Shown: positions 34,986 to 44,537 of the stretch, in pieces
Position numbering within the stretch: the first letter of the stretch is position 1
Layout: the number at the start of each line of letters is the position of its first letter
The notes under the pieces: model-generated
The model's database searches: none
Told to the model about the DNA's origin: nothing
The model's input: only the letters and a program-made list of their open reading frames with translations
Origin: Rhabditophanes sp. KR3021
Lineage: Eukaryota > Nematoda > Chromadorea > Rhabditida > Alloionematidae
Direction of reading: 5' to 3'
Assembly: GCA_963281155.1 (NCBI GenBank)
Contig: CAUJLY010000001.1
Span: forward strand, 6,076,001 to 6,140,000
Length of the DNA stretch: 64,000 nt
Made by a program: the position numbers and the translations under genes

Positions 34986-35292
34986 GCACTACAAAGGATA
35001 ATATTTTCGTTTTTGTTAAAATCATTTTAAATTGTTGACCATATTGTTTTTATTTTACCACTATAAAATCACAAGCGCTTACCTGTCCTTAATTAAATTC
35101 TTGTATGCAAAAATGACTTAATTCTCACCAATTAGATGGTAATTAAAGTGCAAGATGGTTGCGACGTTGGTGGGCATACAAAGAACATACCCCAGTTTCT
35201 GTTCCTTCATTTGTCACAAATTGCTTGTAAAGGGTGCTTGCCAATTGGTAGTTTATTTAGTCTTTTTTATATTTCAGATTAAACACACTACT

Positions 35293-36430
35293 ATGCCGAA
35301 TCCCAACAAAACAAAGTTGTTGTCTTCAATCACCCTCAAAAAGATGATCGAATTGTCTAATATAGATAATAATGCACACAGGGTACCTGCTGACAACACG
35401 AAACGACTCGTTAGCAATGCCCGGTACTCAGGCACTTTTATCAAAAAGAATAAAAACAATTTATTGATGGGGTATGCTTCAAAGGAGAGAGCGATTTACA
35501 CAAAGGATCGTCGTCAAAATATCGCTGTATTTTTGATTGGTAATTACAAAGTGAGTCCATTATCCTTGAATGCAAGATGCATTGAATGTTATGTTGAAAA
35601 CGATCCCAATGAAGATGCTTTCATATTCGTTCTACCATTCAAACCACAGTTCAATGAAGCAGGAGGTAGGTTGAATGAATTGCACAAAAATAGCATAAGT
35701 TTTCACATATTTTCCAGATCCGGATTTGCCAAGAGAGGTTTTGTCAAAAGTAGAGATTAAAATTCCACATTCCTCCATCCAATCCTTTGATTGCAATTTA
35801 GAACATGTTTTTCTAAATTTGGATACGTCTATTCAAAGAGAGTGGATTAACTTTTTGGATCCTTTGAATGTTAATCAAAAGAAGCTCACTCTGTCAAAGG
35901 ACCAATCTTCCTACGTAAGATTAAATGAAGAAGAAGCTGAGGAGGGGAAAGATCTCATTATAAATACAGTCCGAAACGATACCGTTATAAAGTTGATAAT
36001 GATTAAGCCAAATTTTAGTTGGATTAGTTATCTACTATCAGTTAATATTCCTTCTTTGATCGAAAAATTCCACATCTTTGGTGGATCCAAGAATCACATT
36101 AGAAAGAACATTAAAGACAAAATGGGGGATGGAGTACCTCATGTGAGAGTCAACAGAAATCGTTCCGTAGCAGCAAAAAAGAGAGCTCTAGTCAGATGCC
36201 AAGTCAAGAAACAGGCAGATGATTGCATTTTGTTCTATGTTGGGGAAAGAGAACATTTCGCAGAAGGAGGCAAAATGTACTACGTCAAATGTCATGAAGC
36301 TGACTTGAAAATGAAAGCCAATTATGAACATATACGTTGCCTTCTAGAAACACCAAGATATCGGGGCAAAAAAATTGTTGTTCATTACTCACAAAAGATT
36401 AAAGACTGCATTGATTCAAAAGCCACTTAA
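35293..36430 (+). CDS. Conserved-looking protein of unknown family
   Basis: Two exons, 35293-35665 and 35718-36430 (52-bp intron, phase 1), give 361 residues. The ATG at 35293 is preferred over an earlier in-frame ATG at 35155 because a strong acceptor (TTATATTTCAG) ends at 35277. The N-terminal part has a basic segment and a beta-rich run NIAVFLIGNYKVSPLSLNAR. The middle is acidic (NEEEAEEGKD) and the C-terminal third is basic with RNRSVAAKKRALVRC. No signal peptide or membrane helix. Not recognised; composition and splice pattern support a real gene. Confidence 0.65.
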
Positions 36431-36652
36431 AATAACTATCTTTTAAAAGGTTGCCTTGTTTGAGTTCTCAAAAGCTAAATAAGTTGCTATCCAAAATTAC
36501 ATTACTTTTTGTTGCAAATCTACATAATTTGTGTATTCATCAATTTGTTTATTAAGTTTTCATTTTTTAGATAATAAAGTTCTAAAATTTAAATACGAAT
36601 TTCTTATAAGTACGTACAAATTACAGGTACTTTTTTGTTCTTCTTGCTCATC

Positions 36653-37654
36653 ATGAACGACTATCAAGACAAAGAGAAATTGGTTTCTACTACTTTTGAA
36701 TATTTCTACCATGATGTCGATGATTTCTATTCTTACTTGTTCAACTCCAATCCAAGACCGCTTTCTGATGTCGTTATTAGCCATCGAGGAATCTACTACA
36801 ATTTGCACAAAGTGATTTTGTCTGTTCATTGTGAGTACTTTAAGACTTGTATCCAAAGAGGACAACCCCGCGAACCTATTATTATTGAAGACCCGGAAGT
36901 TGACAGTCAAACTTTGGCTTCCCTTGTTGAATGGATGTACACAAAGCAAACCACCATGAGCGGTGCAACTGCTCAAAAAGCCTTGGACCTTTGTCAAAAA
37001 TGGGGGATTCGCTTTTTAAAAGAAGCCATTGTCCGTGTCTTTCCTTATCTGGAACATAAAAGAAGCATTGGTGCCAAAGAAATGTCTCAACGTAATCCTT
37101 CTAAACAAGGCCATTCTTGTCATTCAATTTGTGATTTGGATCTAAACCAGAATACTCTTGTCGGCCCAACCAAATTTGTTCGGAACAAACTTAAAAATAA
37201 TAGTCGTACTGCTATGAAACGCTTGAACCAGTCAATGAGTCACATCAAGGATCCGGACATTTCAAACAACTCATCTCTGGATAGATATGTTGACCGTGTA
37301 TTTAGCTTTGCCCATGGAAATGATAAATTATCCAACACCTGCTTGGATAATCATGAACACTCTGATAAAGTATCGTCAAAGGGAGTATTTGATGAGAAAG
37401 GTTCTGTTTCAATTCAATCAAAATATGATGTTTCTCAAGGAGAGCCGTCTTTGAGAAGTACAAAAAGTGATAGAGATGGTGCTAAATTTAGTAATTATGC
37501 TTCTACTGAATTGCTCAGCCAATTACACATCTACGGTGCCAAGCAAGTACTTTCTCAGCGTGTAAAAAGCAACAACAAGCATAGTAGAGTAGATTCGACT
37601 ATTGATTATCGCCGCAAGAAGACTCCAACCAATTCTGATTATCAATACAAATAG
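36653..37654 (+). CDS. BTB/POZ domain protein
   Basis: Single exon, 333 residues from the ATG at 36653. Residues about 35-140 form a BTB fold: PLSDVVISHRGIYYNLHKVI, LSVHCEYFKTCI, then LASLVEWMYTKQ and the closing helices. The remaining 190 residues are Ser/Asn/Lys-rich without kelch, zinc-finger or MATH signatures. BTB proteins dimerise and often serve as CUL3 adaptors, but no second interaction domain is visible. A TTACAG acceptor-like site is 27 nt upstream of the ATG. Confidence 0.8.
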   Translation: MNDYQDKEKLVSTTFEYFYHDVDDFYSYLFNSNPRPLSDVVISHRGIYYNLHKVILSVHCEYFKTCIQRGQPREPIIIEDPEVDSQTLASLVEWMYTKQTTMSGATAQKALDLCQKWGIRFLKEAIVRVFPYLEHKRSIGAKEMSQRNPSKQGHSCHSICDLDLNQNTLVGPTKFVRNKLKNNSRTAMKRLNQSMSHIKDPDISNNSSLDRYVDRVFSFAHGNDKLSNTCLDNHEHSDKVSSKGVFDEKGSVSIQSKYDVSQGEPSLRSTKSDRDGAKFSNYASTELLSQLHIYGAKQVLSQRVKSNNKHSRVDSTIDYRRKKTPTNSDYQYK

Positions 37655-38148
37655 AATTTTTTATATTTATGCACCAACTTTATTTTAAATCCTTTCCGGC
37701 ATAAATAAAATATTTAATTCTCGATTATTTATGTGCATAATTTGTTAAGATCAACATCAACTATCTTAACTGTAGTTTTTGTAAACTACAAACTGATAAA
37801 AAGTTGGGTCCAATTGTAATTAAAATGTGCAAATTGTTCCATTCTTTGTACCTTAATACGCATATCTCAATTTAAACACAAAATAACAACCTTTATTTAG
37901 CTATAATGGCAAACAAATTGTAAAAACCTGTGACTAATGAAAAACACACACATACTTTGTTATTAGTAAGTCTTTGGTTTGTTTTCAAGCTATGTTAAAA
38001 TTGTTACAGCCTTAGTAACGGTTGGCACATATAAGGCAAATATTACATATAAAGTCATATACATAAAGTCATAACTAGGCATTAGCCAAAATAATAAATT
38101 TTAATTTTACTTTAACAAATTATTTGTGTATATTTCCAGATTTTAAAA
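37655..38148. other. Intergenic gap
   Basis: 494 bp with an AATAAA near 37702 for the BTB gene and the acceptor TATTTCCAG 9 nt before the next ATG; no gene seen. Confidence 0.5.
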
Positions 38149-39473
38149 ATGGTTGTTAGAGTATTACTACCTTCAAATAAGTTCACATGTACCCGGGTAC
38201 TTGGGACTAAAATGAAATTTTGGTCTAGTGGACTTGTTGTCAAAAATAGAATAGTAAAAGTAAGTTAAAAGTATCGACAAATGTAATATATTGATAGTCT
38301 GCAATGTCTGAAAAGATGGCACCTTACGATGCTTCGGATTACACAACTCACGGGGCTCCATCTAAAGGATTAATTAATTTGTACCAAAAATTGGGTCATT
38401 CTGGTTATGGCATGATAGTCACTGGGAATATGATGGTTGATGAGAATCATATCGAAGTTCCTGGCAATCTCATATTAGAAAAGAAGTATGACAACGAAAC
38501 TCGAAGAAGTGCTTTCAAAAAATTTGCCAAGGGTGCAACATCGGACGGAGCAATTTTAATTGGACAATTGAATCATTGTGGAAAGAAAACATCTATCGAG
38601 TATAATCCAACTCCATTTTCTGCAACAAACCAAAGTCATGTTGACAAATATAATCCAGGATCGAAGTTCGGTGAAGCCGTTGAATTAACAAAGAATCAAA
38701 TAAAAGAATTGGTTGTTGACAAATTTGTTTATTCAGCCAAATTTTTATATGATTGTGGTTTCAATGGGATTGAACTTCAATGTTCGTATCAATTTTTATT
38801 GGCTTCTTTTGTAGGTGAAAGAAATAATACGAGAAGTGATGAGTATGGTGGTAATTTGAAAAATAGAACAAGAATCATCAAGGAAATTTATGACGGTGTT
38901 AGAAAAGCCCTCCCCGTTGATGCCAAGTTTGCTGTTGGTATCAAGTTATCTCAGATGGACTTTGTAAATGAAAGCAATCACACTGACGAGGCGGTTGAAT
39001 TCGTTAATGAATTAGAAGAAATCGGATTTGACTATATCACATTAACAGGTGGTTTTTACGAAAAATGGTCAGTTGACAAACAGTTAGATGTTAACACAAA
39101 GGAATTTTATTTTAAATTTGCAAAGGATATAAGAACAGCTCTTTCTAGAACCAGATTAATTATTGGTGGTGGTATTAGGACTGCTAAAAAGATGGTTTCC
39201 CTAATCAAAAACCACCACGGTGACGCCCTTGCAATTGGTCGCCCGTGCTTGCAAGAGCCTGATTTTGTAAAGAAATTGTTGGCTAAAAAGATCCAATCGT
39301 TGTCTGTAAACGCATTGGATGAGCAAAACTTTTTCCCATCCATGACAATGGCTTGGGCGCAGATGATTGCAATGGGAAAGACAACCTTCAAAGAGGCTAA
39401 TGGCGATGTTTGTTATGGCATTCCAGATATAAGCAACAAAGAGATTGCGGAATCTCTTTTAAACCAATCTTAA
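38149..39473 (+). CDS. Old Yellow Enzyme-family NADH:flavin oxidoreductase
   Basis: Two exons, 38149-38259 and 38298-39473 (38-bp intron, phase 0), give 428 residues forming an FMN-binding TIM barrel. Family signatures: NRIVKSAMSEKMA (strand 1), GMIVTGNMMV, LIGQLNHCGKK, the block VGERNNTRSDEYGGNLKNRT, and IIGGGIRTAK...ALAIGRPCL at the phosphate-binding end. Most similar in style to the animal/nematode NADH-dependent flavin oxidoreductases. The usual substrate-binding pair in (V/I)E(I/L)H.A(H/N) reads IELQCSY, so Gln and Tyr replace the His and His/Asn. Activity on enones may therefore be altered. It is followed after 48 bp by a same-strand gene. Confidence 0.88.
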
Positions 39474-39521
39474 TTATATCTTGATAATCTATTTCATATA
39501 CACAGATTATAAAACATCATT
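39474..39521 (+). promoter_or_regulatory. 48-bp intercistronic spacer with acceptor
   Basis: Between the OYE stop and the next ATG there is no AATAAA, but a pyrimidine-containing CATATACACAG acceptor lies 17 nt before the ATG. Far too short for an independent promoter in an animal genome; operon junction is the simplest reading. Confidence 0.5.
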
Positions 39522-40525
39522 ATGAGCTTGTTATTAACTATGTTGCTTTACACAAAAGTCTTTATTTTGACATTAATTGTGCCACCATCCTATTTTTTCA
39601 ATACTACTTGTCAAAATGGAAATATTGGAGATTATGAAACTCAGCCGCTTTTTATGCGTACTTTGTTAGAACTTACAAATTTGTTCAACAAGGAAGTTAA
39701 TTCAAATGCGTACTTCAAATTTGTTCGCTTAGATCAATATAAAATATGTAAAGACAGCAAAGATTCTTCTGTAATTATGTTTATTGTCGGTGAAACATTG
39801 TATGAAAGAAACAAATCGAGTGCGTTAGATACATCAGCCGAAGATGATTTTAAAGAGTCAGGACTTGCGGCAATTGTCACTGCCATATCTTATCCTTATT
39901 ATGGTACTGCAAATGAATATCGAAAGCCCATATTAAAATCAGCCTTTCAGTTATCACATAGATTTCAGCAAAATAATGTTTTTGTAAATGCAAGTTTAAA
40001 AAATGATTGAGTTTAATTATCGCTATTTTAGCAAACAAAAATTGCATATGCTTTGCCAAGCGAATTAATTACAAGTGATTGGTTATTGATTGATGTTGCG
40101 CTAACAAAGGAATTCAACGATTTTACATTCATAATTGATAGCGATGTCTTACAAGATTACGGATATATTCAATTTCATTTTTTAACTAAGAGAAAGATCT
40201 TCTGGCTGCAAAAAATGTATGAAGTAATAATCTTGTCGTCTTTTGATAAAAAAATAGAATGCATGAAGTTGTCACAGATTTGCCTGCGAATAATCAAATG
40301 CTTGTTAAAATTGAAGTGACAACTCAACATTACAAGATATTTATTGGAAGCACTGAAATGATAAAAATCAATCGCGGACCTAAATCCATTTTAGATAGAA
40401 TTAAATTTAGAGGGAAAATTGAATCTAGTGAAGTTGTTTTAAAAGGTTTCCGACATGATGACAACTTTGATATGGCCCTCACCAAAAACAACATGATTTG
40501 CTTGGATAAAGATGTCTGTCTTTGA
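39522..40525 (+). CDS. Secreted protein of unknown function
   Basis: Three exons, 39522-39983, 40032-40216 and 40258-40525 (introns 48 and 41 bp, phases 0 and 2), give 304 residues. The first 30 residues are a signal peptide (MLLYTKVFILTLIVPPSYFF). The mature part has three regions: an alpha-rich N-terminal part, DWLLIDVALTKEFNDFTFII, and a C-terminal run KIEVTTQHYKIFIGSTEMIK. The last run alternates like strands of a jelly-roll (galectin or laminin-G-like) fold, but this is only a pattern impression. AATAAA follows at about 40551. Probably co-transcribed with the oxidoreductase. Confidence 0.65.
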
Positions 40526-40680
40526 TTCATAACTGTTTTTATGTTGAAGTAATAAAAGTTGCAATATTTATGTATCAAATCATAACATCATTCAAGAATT
40601 AAAAAATTTAAATCGTTAAGGTCATTAAAACGTAATTTAGAATTATTTATTATATTACGTATATATAAAACTTTTGAACT

Positions 40681-41600
40681 AGCGATTTCCTGCTGGTAAT
40701 TTTATATTTAATTCTTGCCACATCTTGGTTTCTCTATCATAAAGTTGAATGACATCTGTCTGCCGATTAATCAGAGTATCTCATGCATTCTTTTTGATAT
40801 GATACATTTGGAATGTCTGTTTATTAATCATACCACCTAAACATGATATATTTGATTATGCAGTGTAATGGAGCTAAAATGATTTTGAGCTGGAATTTCA
40901 TCCAAGTAAGTCCATTTCCCTTCTGTTGGGTCAAATCTAAAAGATAAAGACAACAAGGACATATGAAAATAACATTCTTACCTTTGTACTTTATTGGATC
41001 CAAACCCTCCCAAAACATACAAAATTTCCTCGACAATAACTGAAGAATGGCTTCCAAATTTTTCTAGTAAACTTGGGTCTAATATGCAAGCCATTTTCTC
41101 CGATAAAAAACTTAAGGATAAACTTAATTAATAAGAAAATATATGAAACATGCTATTCTACAATATCAGTTAAACAAGCCTCTACTTTCTCTCCAATAAC
41201 ATAAATTTTGTCCAAATGTATAACAGAAGAATATTGACTCCTAGGGCTGCTTATTTCAAAGGAAAGAATCTATGTTGTTTTGTCTTCCAAATTAAATCTA
41301 TAACATTTTTATATTTGAGAGCTACTTAGATCTTTCATGAACAGATCATGAAAATACTTGCAATGAGCTCCTAATGCTCTTCTAGGAATAGCTACTGAGT
41401 CATTGATAAACTTGAGTCCAGCATCATTAAAGGGGTTGTTTTCCAATAACAGATCCAAACATTCAGATATTATTTTTGGAAGTAATTAGACAAAAGGTTT
41501 CTGATCAAATTACTTTCTTGCCAACAGACCAGAAATCTTGCATCGTTTTGTAAAGAAGCTCTTTCCCAATGACTTCTTGCAAAGATGATTTGAACGATGA
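40681..41600 (-). pseudogene. Decayed BTB-kelch (KLHL-like) gene
   Basis: Minus-strand fragments in order: IPRRALGAHCKYFHDLFMKD (end of a BTB domain), IHLDKIYVIGE, then SHSSVIVEEILYVLGGFGSN, QRFDPTEGKWTYLDEIPAQ, and RQTDVIQLYDRETKMWQELN (kelch blades). A 45-bp intron (40937-40981) still joins two kelch pieces in frame, but in-frame stops (for example after SSSQI and before ILSFEI) and shifts interrupt the rest. An intron-containing decayed gene, not a processed copy. Confidence 0.75.
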
Positions 41601-41635
41601 TGGGAGAAAATTTGATAATTATTTGTTAATTAAAG

Positions 41636-44451
41636 ATGCTGCGACAAATTCAATCACTCTCAAAAAATTTCAGATCAGTTGTAAAAGTATGTTTTTATTG
41701 TTTATTTGATGTCATAACTTTTTCTAGCTTGAGCAAAGAAGAAATTTAAATTTGCAAGAATATCAGAGCAAAACTTTGTTAGATAAATATGGTTGCTCAA
41801 TTCAAAAATTTATTGTTGCTGGAGACAAATCTGAAGTTGAAACCAAATTAAAGACATTTGGTAAGTCTTAGAAAATAAACATTTCATCAATTAAGTAAAT
41901 TATAGATCAAAATGAATATGTTGTCAAGGCTCAAATATTGGCAGGTGGCAGAGGAAAAGGTTATTTGCTAGAAGGACCAAAAGGATTAAGTGGTGTCTTC
42001 ATTACTAAAAAGTGAGTGAGTATTTTAAACTTGATTACCGCCATTTATTTTCAGCAAAGACAAGGCAATTGAAGCTGCTACAAATATGCTGAAGAAACGT
42101 CTAGTAACCAAACAAACTTCGAAAGAAGGAGCCAAAATTGAAAAAGTTATGGTTTGCGAAAGTATTAACATCATCAGAGAAACATATCTTGCAATTCTTA
42201 TGGACAGAGACTCAAATGGTCCAGTAGTAGTTGCATCGCCAGAAGGAGGTGTAGATATTGAAGAAGTCGCTGAAAAGACGCCCGAACTCATTTTCAAACA
42301 AAAAATAGACATTTCTGTTGGAATTACTGATGCCCAAGCAAATGACATTGCCGGGAAATTAAAATTTAAAGGCAATCTTCAAATCAAGGCAGCTGAAGAA
42401 ATCAAAAAGTTATATGAACTATTTATCAATGTTGATGGTACTCAGGTTGAAATCAATCCATTTGTTGAGACTGATGACAACAGGGTAGTTCATGTCGATG
42501 CAAAATTCAACTTTGACGACAATGCTTTCTTCAGACAGAAAGAAATATTCGCTCTTGACAACAATGAAGAACAAGACAAAAGAGAAGTTGAAGCTCAGAA
42601 GTTTAATTTGAATTATATTGGAATGGAGGGAAATATAGCTTGTTTAGGCAAGTTTTACTAAATTAAAAATGGTATACAAAAGATATGAGTATTTAGTTAT
42701 CAAATCAGGCTTTATTTGGCGGTTGTCTTAAGAGAACACGTTCATTACCATCTAAACTGTCTTGAAACATTAACATGGCAAATTCATCCTTCCTTTCTGG
42801 AGACATTTGATAGAAATTGTCAAAGGAAGACTTCTCTGCTTCATTCATATTATCCGATTCTTTTTTGATGCCAATTGCGTTGTTAAGTTGTGAGCTTCTG
42901 CTTCCACAATTAGATCTTCACAACGTCTATGTGTAACATGATGTTTAAGAACAGTTTGACTTGCGGAAAAAATTGTCACACTCTATGCATTTAAATTTCG
43001 TTTTAGATGAGGAGTATCTTTCCTTAAATGTAGCATTAACAGGCTTCTCAATTGCATTCTTAAGACCACTATCAAGAATTTGTTTCATAAAGTAAAATCC
43101 CATCTCCTCAACTTTATCAAACGTAAATAAACTTAGAATTCTATCTGAAGCACATTCAGCAGATAAATTTGTTGCGCCTGTAGTAGCAGTGATGATGGCT
43201 CTTTTAATAATGGAAGCAAGCGTGCCAGATAATCCATCTATATACAAAACATCCACAACACCTTCTTCCTTTCAAAGTCCTTCCACATTTGCACAATCTT
43301 CTTAGACATCTCGAATTTTCTATATTTATACATGCAGCTTCAGCACGGTAATTTCTCAATCTATTTTCAGTATCATTAGTCCTCAAATGTAATAAGTAAC
43401 TTCCTTGTTTTGTCCATAAAATAATATGCAGCAAAATTCCTTATAAAGCAGATAACTCATTTCACTTGTCGTCTAGCTTAGATTCTTTTCAGTAAAAATA
43501 CCTTGGTCTTTCATCTTTAATTATTTTTTGTTCGGCGTCACTACTTCAGCAAATGAACTCAGTGGGAATATCTTTTGTCCTTCCTTGCTCTAAAATAAAT
43601 ACTAGTTTTTAAACATACCATCAGTTCCAAATGCTCTACTTTGAGTACTTTCCTTGGTTTCTTTTCTAAGATAACATTACCATCAGCATTTCTTTTCCTA
43701 CCATTTTTAGCCATGTTAATTTAAATAAAGCTTAAATTAAGATCCATGTTGTAACAAATAAAATGAAATTTGATTTTAAAAATCGTCATTACAATACAAA
43801 ACCTCGTACCTACTATTGGTACTTTGAATAAACTAAATACACGAAACGTTTAATATAGCCAAGTACAAGTAAAGATTAAGACGCTGCTCATGGAATGATT
43901 GTTATCGGACTTCTCTAAAAAGTTAAAATATTTACTTACACGAGGCAAATTATTAATAAAACACCAAACAATTCTCGCATTAATATTAATTGTTGGTTAT
44001 TATAGTGAATGGTGCCGGTTTAGCAATGGCAACAATGGACATTATCGAACTTCATGGGGGCAAACCAGCTAACTTCTTGGATGTTGGTGGGTCTGTTAAT
44101 GAATCCCAAGTTTATGAGGCTTTAAGAATAATAAGCAGCGATCCGCAGGTATGCCAGGTTAATGTTATTTAAAAAGATAAAAAAAGTTTTATTTAAATTA
44201 CTAATAATATATTTCAGGTAAAATCTATTTTGGTTAACATCTTTGGAGGAATTGTTAATTGTGAAACTATTGCAAATGGATTGGTTCAAGCATTTTCAAA
44301 AATCAACTTATCAGTTCCATTGATCGTCAGATTAGAAGGTACAAATGTCGAAAAAGCCAGAGAAATCTTAGCCAAATCAGGACTGGATATAACAACAGCT
44401 TCTAACTTAGATGACGCTGCTAAGAAAGCTGTTAAATCAATTCAGTTTTGA
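41636..44451 (+). CDS. SUCLG2: Succinyl-CoA ligase [GDP-forming] beta subunit
   Basis: Six exons: 41636-41686, 41728-41860, 41906-42011, 42055-42647, 44006-44148, 44218-44451; 419 residues, phases consistent. Exon 1 is a mitochondrial presequence ([17 protein letters not shown]). Then [20 protein letters not shown]-grasp motifs [12 protein letters not shown] and [44 protein letters not shown] and [10 protein letters not shown]. Details such as TKQTSKEG and the overall pattern favour the GTP-specific SUCLG2 over SUCLA2. It works in the mitochondrial citric-acid cycle with SUCLG1. Intron 4 is exceptional: 1358 bp, with a GC donor (G|GCAAGT), and it carries an antisense decayed gene. Confidence 0.92.
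42705..43714 (-). pseudogene. Antisense decayed zinc-finger-like gene inside SUCLG2 intron 4
   Basis: Minus-strand coding remnants fill most of the long SUCLG2 intron: a basic start [20 protein letters not shown], a run [17 protein letters not shown] that looks HMG-box-like, the long frame [20 protein letters not shown]... (about 43256-42945), a C2H2-type finger KFKCIECDN then [12 protein letters not shown], and an acidic C-terminus [20 protein letters not shown] ending near 42705. Several frame changes and stops occur, some of which could be undetected small introns. The C-terminus resembles the antisense remnant in VPS41 intron 4, and the finger resembles the repeat in DOCK intron 46007-46715. 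Confidence 0.6.
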
Positions 44452-44537
44452 GTCAATTATAAATATTTAGTTTAGTGTTGTTAATTAGATATAATAAAAT
44501 ACTTTATTGATGATTAGGAATAAATTAAAAATACTAC

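Noticed and set aside
35155..35292. N-terminal extension MVATLVGIQRTY of the 35293 gene
   Set aside because: It crosses a strong TTATATTTCAG acceptor, so it is more likely intron or outron sequence.
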